64,000 bases of DNA from Bacteroidales bacterium. Its GTDB lineage: Bacteria > Bacteroidota > Bacteroidia > Bacteroidales > F082. The stretch covers positions 1-64,000 of the forward strand of contig JAKSNA010000003.1 in NCBI GenBank assembly GCA_024400295.1, in the 5' to 3' direction. The first letter of the stretch is position 1. Each line of letters begins with the position of its first letter. A model generated the notes under the pieces. That model did not search any database and was not told the origin of the DNA. It saw nothing but the letters and a program-made list of their open reading frames with translations. Position numbers and translations under genes: made by a program. Below, in pieces: positions 27,190-36,614 of this stretch.

Positions 27190-28686
27190 CTATGAATTTC
27201 TTCTGTCAACTTTAAGTGAACCTGTACGTTTGAAGTCTTCTGTGCGCACTTTCATTGTAATGATGCGTGCGAACGGCGGCAGTTCCTTGTTTATCTCATC
27301 GACGACACCCTGAATGGTCTTCTGTATCGTCTCAGGCGTCGCGTCTTTGAACATCTCCATACGTGGAAGTATCTCAATGCCAATGACTTCATCGCCGTTA
27401 ATTGATGTCGGCTTGACAAGACAATCACGGACGAACTGATTCATATAGAACTTCTCTTCTATCGACTCAGGCAGTACGTTTTCACCGTTCTTCAGCACAA
27501 TGATGTTCTTGATTCTGCCGTCTATATAGAGGTATCCGTTTTCATCTTCATGCACCAAGTCGCCGGTCTTAAGCCATCCGTCCTCCATTGTCGCGGCGGT
27601 GGCTTCAGGGTCATTGTAGTAGCCCATCATCACGTGGTCGCCCTTGATCCAAAGCTCGCCGTTGACGAACTTATATTCCTGTTCGGGATATGCCGGGCCT
27701 ACTGACTCCGGATATTCCTCGACGTTTGCGTTGCCTGATACGAGGTTGGAAGACTCGGTAAGTCCGTAGCCGCCCAACAGTCTGATGTTCAATTCTTTAA
27801 ACGCCTTGATAAGTACCGGCGGGACGTTTGCCGCACCGGCGATAATGAGTTTCAGCTCGCCGCCGAGGAACTGCGGGCCGTACATCTTGGTGAGGCCGAG
27901 CAGTATCTCGCAGAGGCCAGGGACGAGCACAAGGCACGTAGGTTTGATTCTCGGCAGTGTGCCGATGCCGGCTTTCATGTCTTCGCAACTGTAAACGAGC
28001 GAACCCGTGAAGAAACAGGCGAGCAGACCTCTGACGATGCCGAAGATATGTGAGAAAGGCAGGAATGCGATATAACGCTGGTTGCCGATGACGCTCGATG
28101 GCATGAACATGCCGTTGAACGCGCCGCGCATCATATTGCCATGGCTAAGCATCACGCCCTTTGGCATTCCCGTCGTGCCACCGGTGAAGAAGATGCTCGC
28201 AAGGTCTTCTTTCCTCACTTCTGCACTTGGCGTGAACGTGTCGGCTATCTCCTTGGTTGACAGCATCTTGACTTGAACCTTTCCGCACATCGGGCGGAAT
28301 TCCTCGCGCACGAACATCGCCTCGACGTCAAACTTCTTCAATGAGCCGAGCATCTGCATTTCCTGCAACGTGGCAGGAAGCATCACCGTCACATAACCAG
28401 CTGATGTTATTGCAAGATATAGTTCCATCGCATCAACCGAGTTGCGGTCCCACACCGCTATCTTCGCGCCTTTCTTGAGACCAAGGCCGTTGATCAGCTT
28501 GCGACGGCGGCCAATACGCTCGTAAAATTCAGCGTAGGTGTATGTCGTGGCCATGTCCGACACAGCCGGCAGCGCGGCATATTCGTTCTTCAGTTTCTCA
28601 AGAAACTGCGGTATCGTCGGCACATACTGAAGTCTCGCCATCTCGTCGGCGGGAATCATCTCATAGAAGTAGTTTTTGTTTTTCAT
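27190..28686 (-). CDS. AMP-dependent acyl ligase (fatty acyl-CoA or acyl-ACP synthetase)
   Basis: ANL-family adenylating enzyme of 498 residues. It shows the P-loop IFFTGGTTGMPKGVMLSH, GGYGLTESSNL, TGDLVHEDENGYLYIDGR and a late GSLKVDRR containing the Lys of the adenylation half-reaction. It activates a carboxylic acid, probably fatty. The ACP gene two bases downstream and the acyltransferase gene five bases upstream argue that the acceptor is the ACP, and the product a phospholipid or similar acyl ester. That is inferred from context. Confidence 0.88.
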   Translation of the reverse strand: MKNKNYFYEMIPADEMARLQYVPTIPQFLEKLKNEYAALPAVSDMATTYTYAEFYERIGRRRKLINGLGLKKGAKIAVWDRNSVDAMELYLAITSAGYVTVMLPATLQEMQMLGSLKKFDVEAMFVREEFRPMCGKVQVKMLSTKEIADTFTPSAEVRKEDLASIFFTGGTTGMPKGVMLSHGNMMRGAFNGMFMPSSVIGNQRYIAFLPFSHIFGIVRGLLACFFTGSLVYSCEDMKAGIGTLPRIKPTCLVLVPGLCEILLGLTKMYGPQFLGGELKLIIAGAANVPPVLIKAFKELNIRLLGGYGLTESSNLVSGNANVEEYPESVGPAYPEQEYKFVNGELWIKGDHVMMGYYNDPEATAATMEDGWLKTGDLVHEDENGYLYIDGRIKNIIVLKNGENVLPESIEEKFYMNQFVRDCLVKPTSINGDEVIGIEILPRMEMFKDATPETIQKTIQGVVDEINKELPPFARIITMKVRTEDFKRTGSLKVDRRNS

Positions 28687-28691
28687 AACTG

Positions 28692-29330
28692 CTATTTTAT
28701 GTTATTAAATTCATTTTGCATCTCCACCATCTTGTCGTGAAGTCTGATGGTCTGCTCGTTGATATAGTCGGCGTTCATCCCATTCAGCGGCGGATCAAGC
28801 CGGAACGGTTCACTGACGTACAGTTTAACGCGGTTGCCAATCAGCCAAGTATAAGGCCCCTCGATGTAAATCATCACCAGAGGCACCTGCGCGAGAGTCG
28901 CTATCGTCGTGATTCCCGAATGGAAAGGAAGAATCTCGCCAGTCTCACTCCTCAACCCCTCCGGATATATCGCCACCATCTCCTTCTGACGCTTCAGCTT
29001 GTCCAAGGCCTGATATATCCAACTCGTGTCAAGCTGCTGACGGTCAATAGGTATCACATTAAGATGCCTGAAGAAAAATGCAAGCCCTTTCTGTGCGAAA
29101 CGGTCTTTGGCCGCCATGTGACATATAGATGCCTTATGGAACACCGAACCTATCGTAAGTCCGTCATAATGAGCTATATGATGACTGACAATCATGGTCG
29201 GCTCCTTGAACAATTCTTTCCTCTTTGATTTGTTGGCATAATAAACTTTCGGTCTGAACAGCAGATGCACCAAACAGAATATCAGCCAGTCAAGAAACCT
29301 GTCGAAAATTCCCACGAAAAATCTTCTCAT
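28692..29330 (-). CDS. PlsC-like 1-acyl-glycerophosphate acyltransferase family protein
   Basis: Membrane-associated acyltransferase of 212 residues from the ATG at 29330. It has an N-terminal hydrophobic helix, the catalytic HHIAHYD (H-x4-D) box and the substrate motif YPEGLRSETG. It probably transfers an acyl group to a lysophospholipid or another polar lipid head. It begins the operon acyltransferase-ligase-ACP, a self-contained lipid acylation or remodelling unit. Confidence 0.85.
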   Translation of the reverse strand: MRRFFVGIFDRFLDWLIFCLVHLLFRPKVYYANKSKRKELFKEPTMIVSHHIAHYDGLTIGSVFHKASICHMAAKDRFAQKGLAFFFRHLNVIPIDRQQLDTSWIYQALDKLKRQKEMVAIYPEGLRSETGEILPFHSGITTIATLAQVPLVMIYIEGPYTWLIGNRVKLYVSEPFRLDPPLNGMNADYINEQTIRLHDKMVEMQNEFNNIK

Positions 29331-29492
29331 CGCAATCAATTATAAAACTAAAATTTGCCGCAAATATATGATTTTTTTATAAATGATTTACCCACTTCGT
29401 AAAAATATTGCACAATCAATACAAACATAAGATTTTGACGTTTTAACATTGCTTCAGAATGTCATTTTCACTCCCATATCAAAATATTTTCA

Positions 29493-29500
29493 TACCTTTG
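29493..29500 (+). promoter_or_regulatory. -7 box for the prenyltransferase operon
   Basis: TACCTTTG matches TAnnTTTG, 23 bases before the ATG at 29523. The 192-base spacer 29331-29522 shows nothing else definite. Confidence 0.5.
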
Positions 29501-29522
29501 CAGCCGAATTTTAACATTTTTT

Positions 29523-30416
29523 ATGAAAAAATACTTTTTAGCAACACGTCCTTGGTCCCTGCCGGCATCAGTCATGCCCGCGTTGGTGACTATTTCTTTC
29601 ATTTTCTTAAACAGGACATCTTTACTGCAAACCACTGAAATTGACTGGATTGCAGCTATAATTGCTCTTTTCGGCGCAGCCATCTTCCACCTTTCGGGAA
29701 ATCTAATAAGCGACTACTTCGACTTCAAACACGGTGTCGATTCTCACGACAACATCGGCCAAACGAACCTCACGATTGTTGACGGCATCATCCCTGCAAA
29801 GACAATTTTACGCTTCGGAATCATCCTGATGGCGATAGGAGTTGCCATCGGCTTATATCTCGTGGCGAGATGCGGTCTGCCGGTGCTTTACATCGGCATC
29901 GCCGGAATGCTGCTCACCATTTTCTATTTCTTCATGAAAGCCAACGCATTAGGCGACCTCTGCATCTTGTTAAACTTCGGCATTCTGATTCCGCTCGGCA
30001 CTTATTTCTGCGGAACCGGCGTCTTCCACCTTCCGATATTGTTTGTCACAATACCAACGGGACTTCTCGTCGTCAGCATTCTCCACGCCAACAATATGCG
30101 TGACCGCGTCAACGACACGAGAGCCGGTGTCACTTCCTTCGCAAAAATCATCGGGACAAAAGGCTCGAAGATTTATTACATAGGAATGGTTATCGCGGCG
30201 TATCTCATTGTCATTGTGAATATTATATTCAACAATCTGCCTATTCTCGCGCTATTGGTGCTTCTCTCCTGCCCCATCGCTTTCGCAAACATCAAGAAGA
30301 TGGCGAGATGCAAGGAAATGACCGACATCGCAAGTCTCGACGGCGAATCGGCAAAGCTCGTGATGGTTTTCTCACTGCTTCTTTCTGTCGGCGACTTCAT
30401 CGCCCCAATAATTTAA
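29523..30416 (+). CDS. menA: UbiA-family prenyltransferase, probably MenA (menaquinone synthesis)
   Basis: Integral membrane enzyme of 297 residues, eight or nine helices. The two aspartate-rich motifs are visible: NLISDYFDFKHGVD and NNMRDRVNDTRAG, which bind magnesium and prenyl diphosphate. The start KKYFLATRPWSLPASVMPA is MenA-like. It would attach a polyprenyl chain to 1,4-dihydroxy-2-naphthoate. Other UbiA members remain possible because no other men genes are in view. Confidence 0.78.
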   Translation: MKKYFLATRPWSLPASVMPALVTISFIFLNRTSLLQTTEIDWIAAIIALFGAAIFHLSGNLISDYFDFKHGVDSHDNIGQTNLTIVDGIIPAKTILRFGIILMAIGVAIGLYLVARCGLPVLYIGIAGMLLTIFYFFMKANALGDLCILLNFGILIPLGTYFCGTGVFHLPILFVTIPTGLLVVSILHANNMRDRVNDTRAGVTSFAKIIGTKGSKIYYIGMVIAAYLIVIVNIIFNNLPILALLVLLSCPIAFANIKKMARCKEMTDIASLDGESAKLVMVFSLLLSVGDFIAPII

Positions 30417-30432
30417 TAGTCAACAGCTTGCA

Positions 30433-31083
30433 ATGAAGAAACTGATAATCTCAACGCTGATTGTAACCATCCTGTGGTTTGTGATGTTCTCGCCATGGAC
30501 CGCACCTCACCTTAATTTCTGGGCCGCGATGTCCGTTTCAGGAATAGTACTCATGGCTATTTCTTTCATTATCGGCGGGACAAGAATCGAGACGAGAGAA
30601 CTCACATTCACAAACATATTAATAGGTGTAGTGACTGCCGCCGCCCTTTGGGGCGTTTTCTGGCTCGGAAATTTTCTTTCAACACGCTGGTTCGGTTTCG
30701 CACAAGGACAGATTAACATCATCTATGAGATGAAAAACGGCAACAACCAGTTGATTATCGGAGTATTACTGCTTTTTGTCATCGGGCCGGCGGAAGAGGT
30801 TTTCTGGCGCGGATATTTTCAAAGAAGCATTGACGAAATATGCAGTAAGTCATTGAGAATCAAGTCAGAGACGTGGAGATGGCTCGCGCCGGTTCTTATC
30901 ACCGCGTTCATCTATGCCATCGTGCATGTCTTCTCTTTCAACTTCATGCTCATCATGGCAGCATTGGTATGCGGGCTTTTCTGGGGATTTATGTACAGAT
31001 TCACAAAAAGCATCGTGCCACTCATCGTCTGCCACGCGCTTTGGGACGTGAGCGTTTTCATTCTTTTCCCTATTTCAAATTGA
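30433..31083 (+). CDS. CPBP-family intramembrane glutamic protease
   Basis: A 216-residue membrane protein with about six helices. The CPBP (Abi) motifs are present: EEVFWRGYFQ (EExxxR), a following AIVHVFSF with His, and HALWDVS. The family contains CAAX-type proteases and immunity-like proteins; no substrate is indicated. It lies 16 bases after the prenyltransferase gene and 18 bases before pnuC, so the three are probably co-transcribed. Confidence 0.85.
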   Translation: MKKLIISTLIVTILWFVMFSPWTAPHLNFWAAMSVSGIVLMAISFIIGGTRIETRELTFTNILIGVVTAAALWGVFWLGNFLSTRWFGFAQGQINIIYEMKNGNNQLIIGVLLLFVIGPAEEVFWRGYFQRSIDEICSKSLRIKSETWRWLAPVLITAFIYAIVHVFSFNFMLIMAALVCGLFWGFMYRFTKSIVPLIVCHALWDVSVFILFPISN

Positions 31084-31101
31084 AACAAATTTAATTAAAC
31101 C

Positions 31102-31821
31102 ATGAAAAAAAATAATCAATCAAAATTCAAAACATTCATTTCCAACGAGTTGACAGGTTGGAAGTTGTCAGAAATCATCTGGCTTGCCATCGCGTTTTCG
31201 GTTGTGCTGGTCGGCAGTATCATCAAGGGGACGACCGCGATTTCCCTCATCACCGGCTTGGTCGGCGTGACAGGCATCGTGCTTTCCGGAAAAGGCAAAC
31301 TCTCCAATTTCGTCCTCGGCTTCGTCCAGTGTCTCCTCACCGGCATCGTCGCGCTTGAGAGCAGCCTTTACATGAACGGACTGATGTATCTCGTCTATTT
31401 CCTTCCGATGGAAGTGATCGGATTCGTTACTTGGAAAAAGCACATCAACACTGAATCTCAAGAGGTTATAAAGAGAAAGATGTCATGGATTACGCGTTTC
31501 AAATGGATTGCCATCATCGCTGCTGCAACAGCGGCTTTCAGTTACATCATGAGGCTCACCAACAATCAACAGCCGATTCTCGACTCATTCTCAGCGGTCT
31601 GCAACATCGTCGCAATGATCATCGCCATCAACCGTTACGCCGAGCAATGGTGGATCTGGCTGGTCGTCAACATATTACACGTTGTATTGTGGTTCAACGA
31701 CTTCAACGCCAGTGGGGAGAACATCGCCATCCTGCTGATGTCGTGCGTCTTCCTCATCAATTCGGTCATCATGCTTGTGAAATGGACCAAGGAGGCGAGG
31801 GAAAACGAAATGAGAAGATAA
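31102..31821 (+). CDS. pnuC: Nicotinamide riboside/mononucleotide transporter PnuC
   Basis: Facilitator of NAD-precursor uptake, 239 residues with seven or so helices. Typical features are the glycine-rich ITGLVGVTGIVLSGKGKLSNF, LYMNGLMYLVYFLPMEVIGF and the tryptophan-rich YAEQWWIWLVVNILHVVLWF that lines the substrate site. It is last in the run with the prenyltransferase and CPBP genes and is convergent with the next gene, with five bases between the stops. Confidence 0.85.
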   Translation: MKKNNQSKFKTFISNELTGWKLSEIIWLAIAFSVVLVGSIIKGTTAISLITGLVGVTGIVLSGKGKLSNFVLGFVQCLLTGIVALESSLYMNGLMYLVYFLPMEVIGFVTWKKHINTESQEVIKRKMSWITRFKWIAIIAAATAAFSYIMRLTNNQQPILDSFSAVCNIVAMIIAINRYAEQWWIWLVVNILHVVLWFNDFNASGENIAILLMSCVFLINSVIMLVKWTKEARENEMRR

Positions 31822-31826
31822 CCGGA

Positions 31827-32408
31827 TTATTTCCAGTCAATCTTCACATTTCTCATCTCGACCTTGCAATCACCGATTTTGAAGCTGACATACGTCAGCT
31901 TCTTTACTTTTGAAGGAAGCACCTGACCGGGAATATCCATTGTGTATGAGATCATCACGTCGGTGATCATGTCATATCTCGTCCCCCAGGTGTTTTTGTG
32001 CTCCCCACCGTTGTCATCGTATGCAAGGACATCATTGCCGATATACATTGACTTGTTTACGTCGCGATTTGTGACTTTGTAAGTCATCGAAAGTGTCTGC
32101 TTGCTGGTATTGCCCACCAGTTCAACAAACTCAAAATCAAGCCAATCGCTGCATGGATTGACAATGACCATGTCGTCCTTTTTCGCCTCAGGCTTGGTCT
32201 TCTGCTTCTCGGCATGTTTCACCGATGATTTCTCTGCCGGCTGTTCGGGTTGTGTCTTTCTGTCAACACGCTTTTCTTTCACCGAACTGCCGCTGCCAGA
32301 TTCTTTAAGTGTCTGTTTGTTGAAGGTGTTGTCATTCTGTGCTTCAGCAAATGATGGCATCAAAACCAGAGCCACCATGAATAATGTCATTGAAATGAAT
32401 CGTTTCAT
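31827..32408 (-). CDS. Exported hypothetical protein
   Basis: A 193-residue protein not recognised as a known family. A signal peptide (about 1-23, ending SFAEA) precedes a low-complexity basic linker rich in Lys, Glu and Gln (about 24-80) and a C-terminal beta-rich domain (DWLDFEFVELVGNTSKQT, then MYIGNDVLAYDDN) that looks like a small immunoglobulin-like or lipoprotein-associated fold. A TATTTTTG -7 box lies at 32430-32437. The function is unknown. Confidence 0.7.
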   Translation of the reverse strand: MKRFISMTLFMVALVLMPSFAEAQNDNTFNKQTLKESGSGSSVKEKRVDRKTQPEQPAEKSSVKHAEKQKTKPEAKKDDMVIVNPCSDWLDFEFVELVGNTSKQTLSMTYKVTNRDVNKSMYIGNDVLAYDDNGGEHKNTWGTRYDMITDVMISYTMDIPGQVLPSKVKKLTYVSFKIGDCKVEMRNVKIDWK

Positions 32409-32467
32409 ATTTTTTTATTTAATAGTGCGCAAAAATACTAAAATGTTACATATTTTTAAAAAAAAAT

Positions 32468-32941
32468 TTAACTCCACGCATCAAATCTTCCGTCTTCCTC
32501 ATCGTATTCATCATCAAAATTCACTTCTATCTCGGTGACACCGAGTTTCCCCAGCACATCATAAACGACATCCAGATCGTTGAAACTCTTTGGTTTATAA
32601 TTCTCATCTTCTAAAGTCAGAATCATATCACCGACCAATTTGCCTGGATATATTTTGCAGCCAACAGGATTTTCGTCAAGGTCTTTGAGAAGGCCTTTGT
32701 CATCGACCCAACCAGTTACATGTTCATCGAGTCCGAGTTTTTCGGCGATGTCATACAGCGGCATCACTCTGATGGCGTCAAGACGTTGTGCGGCCACATA
32801 ATCAGGCAGTTCGTCCCAATATTCGGTGTCAAACTCAATTATTTCGGCGGTTCCGTCGGTCTTTATTATCGCGATGTATTTGTCATCGTAATAATTGACA
32901 TCATCGTATTCATCACGTTCATCAAGCAGATTTTCCTCCAT
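32468..32941 (-). CDS. Acidic hypothetical protein, DUF3846-like
   Basis: A strongly acidic 157-residue cytoplasmic protein (start MEENLLDERDEYDD, end DDEYDEEDGRFDAWS). The centre, IAIIKTDGTAEIIEF then VGCKIYPGKLVGDMILT, resembles DUF3846 proteins, which are often found on mobile elements and have no known function. It lies 19 bases downstream of the lytic transglycosylase gene on the same strand. Confidence 0.6.
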   Translation of the reverse strand: MEENLLDERDEYDDVNYYDDKYIAIIKTDGTAEIIEFDTEYWDELPDYVAAQRLDAIRVMPLYDIAEKLGLDEHVTGWVDDKGLLKDLDENPVGCKIYPGKLVGDMILTLEDENYKPKSFNDLDVVYDVLGKLGVTEIEVNFDDEYDEEDGRFDAWS

Positions 32942-32960
32942 TACAAATACATTTTCGTGC

Positions 32961-34142
32961 TTATTTCATCCACTTCCTGAAATTGTCAGCTCTCTCGGTC
33001 ACTTTCACGATGTAATTCTGCGTCTCTTTAAGAAGGTGTTTCTTCAGATAATCAAAGAGTTCGTCGTAAGTCATCTCGTTAATCTGCGGTATTGCCTTTT
33101 TTATGTTTGTGTCGCCACGAAGTGCGCGTGCGAGGTTGCCGGCGCCTGTGTTATACGAAGCGATGATGCAGAGATCCTGTTTTCTCCTGTCGTTGACATC
33201 CTTGAAATATCTCTTTCTCAGCAGGGAGATGTAATGGACACCCATCTCGATGTTGTGGTCAGGGTCATACAGATAGTTCGCCGTCGGCTTGCTGAAGTTT
33301 TTCTTCAGGCTTTGTGCGCAGTCGGCCCCGGCCGATGCCGGCACAATCTGCATCAGTCCGTATGCAGGCACGTATGACTTGGCTTTCGGGTTGAACGACG
33401 ACTCAGTCTGAATCACCGCGTAGGCTAACGAAGGCTCCACCTTGAACTGTCCGCAATATTTGCCGACTTGGTCAGCAAACTTCTCCGCACGCACTCTGAT
33501 GTGGTCGGGTATCAGCTCGAACGACACTGATGTAATCTGGTGTTCCTTCCCGTCAGTGTCTTTCACCGTCTTAACCTCTACCACCGCATTTTCGACAATC
33601 TCCTTCACGCTCTCATCGACATTATTTTCATCGACGACCTCGCCCGACGGCGTCTCCACAAGTCCTTGCAGGACAGGCTCTTCCGACAAAGGCTCCGCCT
33701 TTTCAACAGACGAGTCGTAATCCTTGGTTTTACCTTTGTTGAGAATCAGTATCTTGACGGTCTTCTCAAGCTCCTCCTTGTTAACATTTTTGCCGGGTGT
33801 TGTAACGACTTCAACGGTAGCTTCACCGTTCTCGAAATCGACGATGCTTCTCGAATTGCCGTTGTCGGAATATTCCACCCAGTCTTTCCGAGTGCTTTCC
33901 GCGACGTTGCCCTCGCCCCACTTCGCACTCATCTCCTTCATGAATTTCGAATATGCTTCTTTTTCAGCCTTCACATATTCTTCGTATTGCTTGTTCATCT
34001 CCTCCATCTTGGAGTCTTGGTCGCTTTTCATCTGCTCCATCGCGGCTTTCTGTTCCCTCACGTATCTCTCGTATTCCGATTCAACTTGAGCGTGACACTC
34101 TATTCCGACGAGCACCAACAACAATGCTGTAAATTTTCTCAT
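32961..34142 (-). CDS. Lytic murein transglycosylase (SLT domain, MltC-like)
   Basis: Exported peptidoglycan-cleaving enzyme of 393 residues from the ATG at 34142, where the signal peptide MRKFTALLLVLVGIECHA begins. A long charged coiled-coil region (about 25-75) and an N-terminal accessory domain precede the SLT domain: YAVIQTESSFNPKAKS with the catalytic Glu, YGLMQIVPASAG, NIEMGVHYISLL and IIASYNTGAGN. It cuts glycan strands forming 1,6-anhydro ends. A TACTTTTG -7 box stands at 34170-34177. Confidence 0.88.
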   Translation of the reverse strand: MRKFTALLLVLVGIECHAQVESEYERYVREQKAAMEQMKSDQDSKMEEMNKQYEEYVKAEKEAYSKFMKEMSAKWGEGNVAESTRKDWVEYSDNGNSRSIVDFENGEATVEVVTTPGKNVNKEELEKTVKILILNKGKTKDYDSSVEKAEPLSEEPVLQGLVETPSGEVVDENNVDESVKEIVENAVVEVKTVKDTDGKEHQITSVSFELIPDHIRVRAEKFADQVGKYCGQFKVEPSLAYAVIQTESSFNPKAKSYVPAYGLMQIVPASAGADCAQSLKKNFSKPTANYLYDPDHNIEMGVHYISLLRKRYFKDVNDRRKQDLCIIASYNTGAGNLARALRGDTNIKKAIPQINEMTYDELFDYLKKHLLKETQNYIVKVTERADNFRKWMK

Positions 34143-34258
34143 ATCAAAAGTCTTAGAATTAATTATCGGCAAAAGTAATAAAAAAACCGATGACTGTCAG
34201 AACAATCACCGATTTTTATTTGGATTTTTTATGTCAACGAAAAATCAACATTCATGAA

Positions 34259-35389
34259 TCATTCAACAACAACTTTTCTTGTTACAGTGCCGTTTTCATC
34301 ATTCATCTTGACGAAATAAACGCCCTTTGCCACCTGACTCATGTCAATATCTGCAATGCCATTGACTTCACGGCTCGCAACGCATCTTCCGGCAAGGTCG
34401 AAAATCTCAACAAAACGGAATCCTGATGCCTCAACAGTCAGGACATCATTGACAGGGTTAGGATAAATTTTAACGTCGTCAGCGACATTCTCCGTCACGC
34501 CGGTGCCTTCAATCTCTTTGTAATAATAGTAATAATCGCATACGTAAGTGAGTGTGCCGCTGTCGTCAACAGTCCAAAATTTGTCCTTTGTCCTTGCGTT
34601 CACGGTTCTCTCCGGATTTGGCATCTCGCCTTCAGGGTTCACGAAAGGCACGACCTCGTCAAAAAGGATATTCATATCGTATTCATATTCATGACGTTCG
34701 AGAACAGAACCGTATTGGTCAAGATTTTCCTCAACAGAGATGTTGTTGTTTTCATCGCGGGTATAAACGACATGTGTGCTCAAAACCCATCCGTTATAGT
34801 AATAGTAACTTTTCTCTTCGATGAGGAAGCCATCGGCATTATAAGTATATTCAACCATGTTTGACGGTTCAAACTCACCGCTGAAGCCTTCCGAATAGCT
34901 GACAATGAGCGTGCAGTTGTTATTCTAGTCGTAGGTGTAGTCGGCCGTTTCAAAAAGCCCCCACGTGCCAAGATACATATCGTGGTGAATCATGTTCCCG
35001 TTCTCATCGTACTGATAGTTGTAGCTACCGCCATGCTCGAAGCTGCCGCCGAAAAAATTGTAGTTGTCTCTCGTAAGACGTTGATTTAGTTCGTTATACG
35101 TATATTCAACATAGTTTGCATAAATCCATTCGCCATTCAGCAGCTGATGGCATGAGAGCTTTGTGACATTGCCGTTGGCATCATATTCGAGACTGTCGCG
35201 GACAGAAGTCTCCTCGCCGACTTTGTCAACCCAATAGTCGGCAATTAGCTTGTAACTCTCATCGTAATAAAACTCCTTTGTTTCATACAGGTCGTCTGAA
35301 TACCATGAATTGAGATAATGTGTGTAATTCTGTGAAAATGACGCTGTTGCAGTCAAAATCAGCACAAGGGCAAGTAATAGTTTCTTCAT
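34259..35389 (-). pseudogene. Type IX secreted YD-repeat-like protein interrupted by one in-frame stop
   Basis: One continuous frame of 377 codons broken only by a TAG at 34925-34927. Upstream part (34925-35389): signal peptide MKKLLLALVLILTATASFS and repeats of the type EYDANGNVTKL and YQYDENGNM. Downstream part (34259-34924): further YTYNADGF repeats, then a C-terminal sorting domain (IYPNPVNDVLTVEAS, ending TVTRKVVVE). The codon sits in a TYD-stop-NNN context where neighbouring repeats have DENGN or DENNN, so a GAG to TAG change is the simplest explanation. A TAAATTTG -7 box lies at 35424-35431. Confidence 0.82.
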
Positions 35390-35472
35390 AAAAAGATGCT
35401 TAAATACGTTAATAAATTTTCGGCAAATTTAGTGTTTTTCTTTTCAGAAAATCAAAATTCCTCAAATTTTTC

Positions 35473-36543
35473 TTAGTTAGAAGACAAAGTAGTCTCCAAA
35501 TCAATATACACGGGCAGATGGTCGCTGAAACCGCCGAAATATTTCGGCCCCACATACGTCCTGAAGAGCTTCACGCCACCGAACGACTCATCGGGTTCAA
35601 AGAGAAAGTCTGCATGGAATATGGTTGAACTTTTACTTTTGTAATGAAGAGTTGATTCTTTGTCCATCAACGACTTGCTCACCATTATCTGGTCAAAAAT
35701 CTGCCAGTTGTACTGGTGCTTGAGTGTCCCTTCGAAGCCAAGCTCCCTCCCGTCGGCGAACAGATTCACCAAGGCACAATCTGTATCAGCATCTTCCAGC
35801 GGTTTGGCATTCAGCACCTCGCGGATGCTCGGGTCATCGGGGGTGTCGTTGAAATCGCCCATCGCCACTATCTTAGGCATCGTCGGATGTGTCCAGCATA
35901 ATGAATCGATTTTATGTCTCAGTGTTCTCGCCGCAAGAGCACGTAGATTGACGGTCTCACGCTCACCGCCATAGCGCGACGGCCAATGGTTGACAAAGAC
36001 ATGCAGTGTGTCGCCCCTCCTGTCTGAAAAGACAGCATAAAGTATATCACGCGACTTGAACTTTTTGTCATCAGGATTCCTTATTTTCACAGGCTCGGAA
36101 TATATAAGTTGCAGTTTGTCAATACAATAAATCATCGCCACATCAATGCCTCTTCGGTCGTCACCCTCATAATGAACGATGCGGTAGTTGTGGTTTTTCA
36201 GAGGTGTCTGATTGAACAACGCATTGAGCACATAATAGTTTTCCACCTCGGCGATGCCGAGCACGGCAAGAGGCTCATTTCCCGAAAGGGAGAGCAGACA
36301 TTTGAACATGTTGTTGCGCTTCTTGTAAAAACGCGACTTCGACCAACGCTGCGCACCGTCTTCGGTGAAGTCGTTGTACGTCCTCGTGGAATCAACAAAC
36401 GGGTCAAAGAAGTTCTCGAAATTCCAGAACGCAACACGCAGTGTCTCAACATTTTGCGCTTCAGCATTTGAAGTTTGAAAGGTCTGGAAAAAGATGAACA
36501 GACAGACAACCAAGACGGTTTTTGAAGATAAAAAAGGTTTCAT
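35473..36543 (-). CDS. Exported endonuclease/exonuclease/phosphatase family protein
   Basis: A 356-residue exported EEP-fold protein from the ATG at 36543, where a signal peptide begins (KTVLVVCLFIFFQTFQTSNA). The fold marks are VAFWNFENFFDP, LGIAEVEN, the internal FVNHWPSRYGG, VAMGDFNDTPDDPS and the terminal FSDHLPVYIDL. It is similar to predicted extracellular nucleases of Bacteroidetes; a phosphodiester substrate is likely, but which one is unknown. It is divergent from the NhaC gene, with facing promoters between them. Confidence 0.85.
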   Translation of the reverse strand: MKPFLSSKTVLVVCLFIFFQTFQTSNAEAQNVETLRVAFWNFENFFDPFVDSTRTYNDFTEDGAQRWSKSRFYKKRNNMFKCLLSLSGNEPLAVLGIAEVENYYVLNALFNQTPLKNHNYRIVHYEGDDRRGIDVAMIYCIDKLQLIYSEPVKIRNPDDKKFKSRDILYAVFSDRRGDTLHVFVNHWPSRYGGERETVNLRALAARTLRHKIDSLCWTHPTMPKIVAMGDFNDTPDDPSIREVLNAKPLEDADTDCALVNLFADGRELGFEGTLKHQYNWQIFDQIMVSKSLMDKESTLHYKSKSSTIFHADFLFEPDESFGGVKLFRTYVGPKYFGGFSDHLPVYIDLETTLSSN

Positions 36544-36565
36544 ACTATCAAAAATTAAATTGGTG

Positions 36566-36594
36566 CAAAGGTATATTATTTTTTCATATTTTTG
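36566..36594. promoter_or_regulatory. Divergent -7 boxes for the EEP and NhaC genes
   Basis: TACCTTTG on the minus strand (36566-36573) and TATTTTTG on the plus strand (36587-36594) serve genes starting at 36543 and 36615, giving leaders of about 15 bases each. Confidence 0.55.
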
Positions 36595-36614
36595 CGCAAA
36601 TTTTAAAAATAAAA

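Noticed and set aside
34170..34240. Terminator between the lytic transglycosylase gene and the broken secreted gene
   Set aside because: The two accgat words are mostly in direct rather than inverted orientation, so no good stem forms.
34925..34927. Programmed recoding (pyrrolysine or readthrough) at the in-frame TAG
   Set aside because: No pyrrolysine genes or readthrough hairpin are visible; a simple nonsense change fits the repeat context better.
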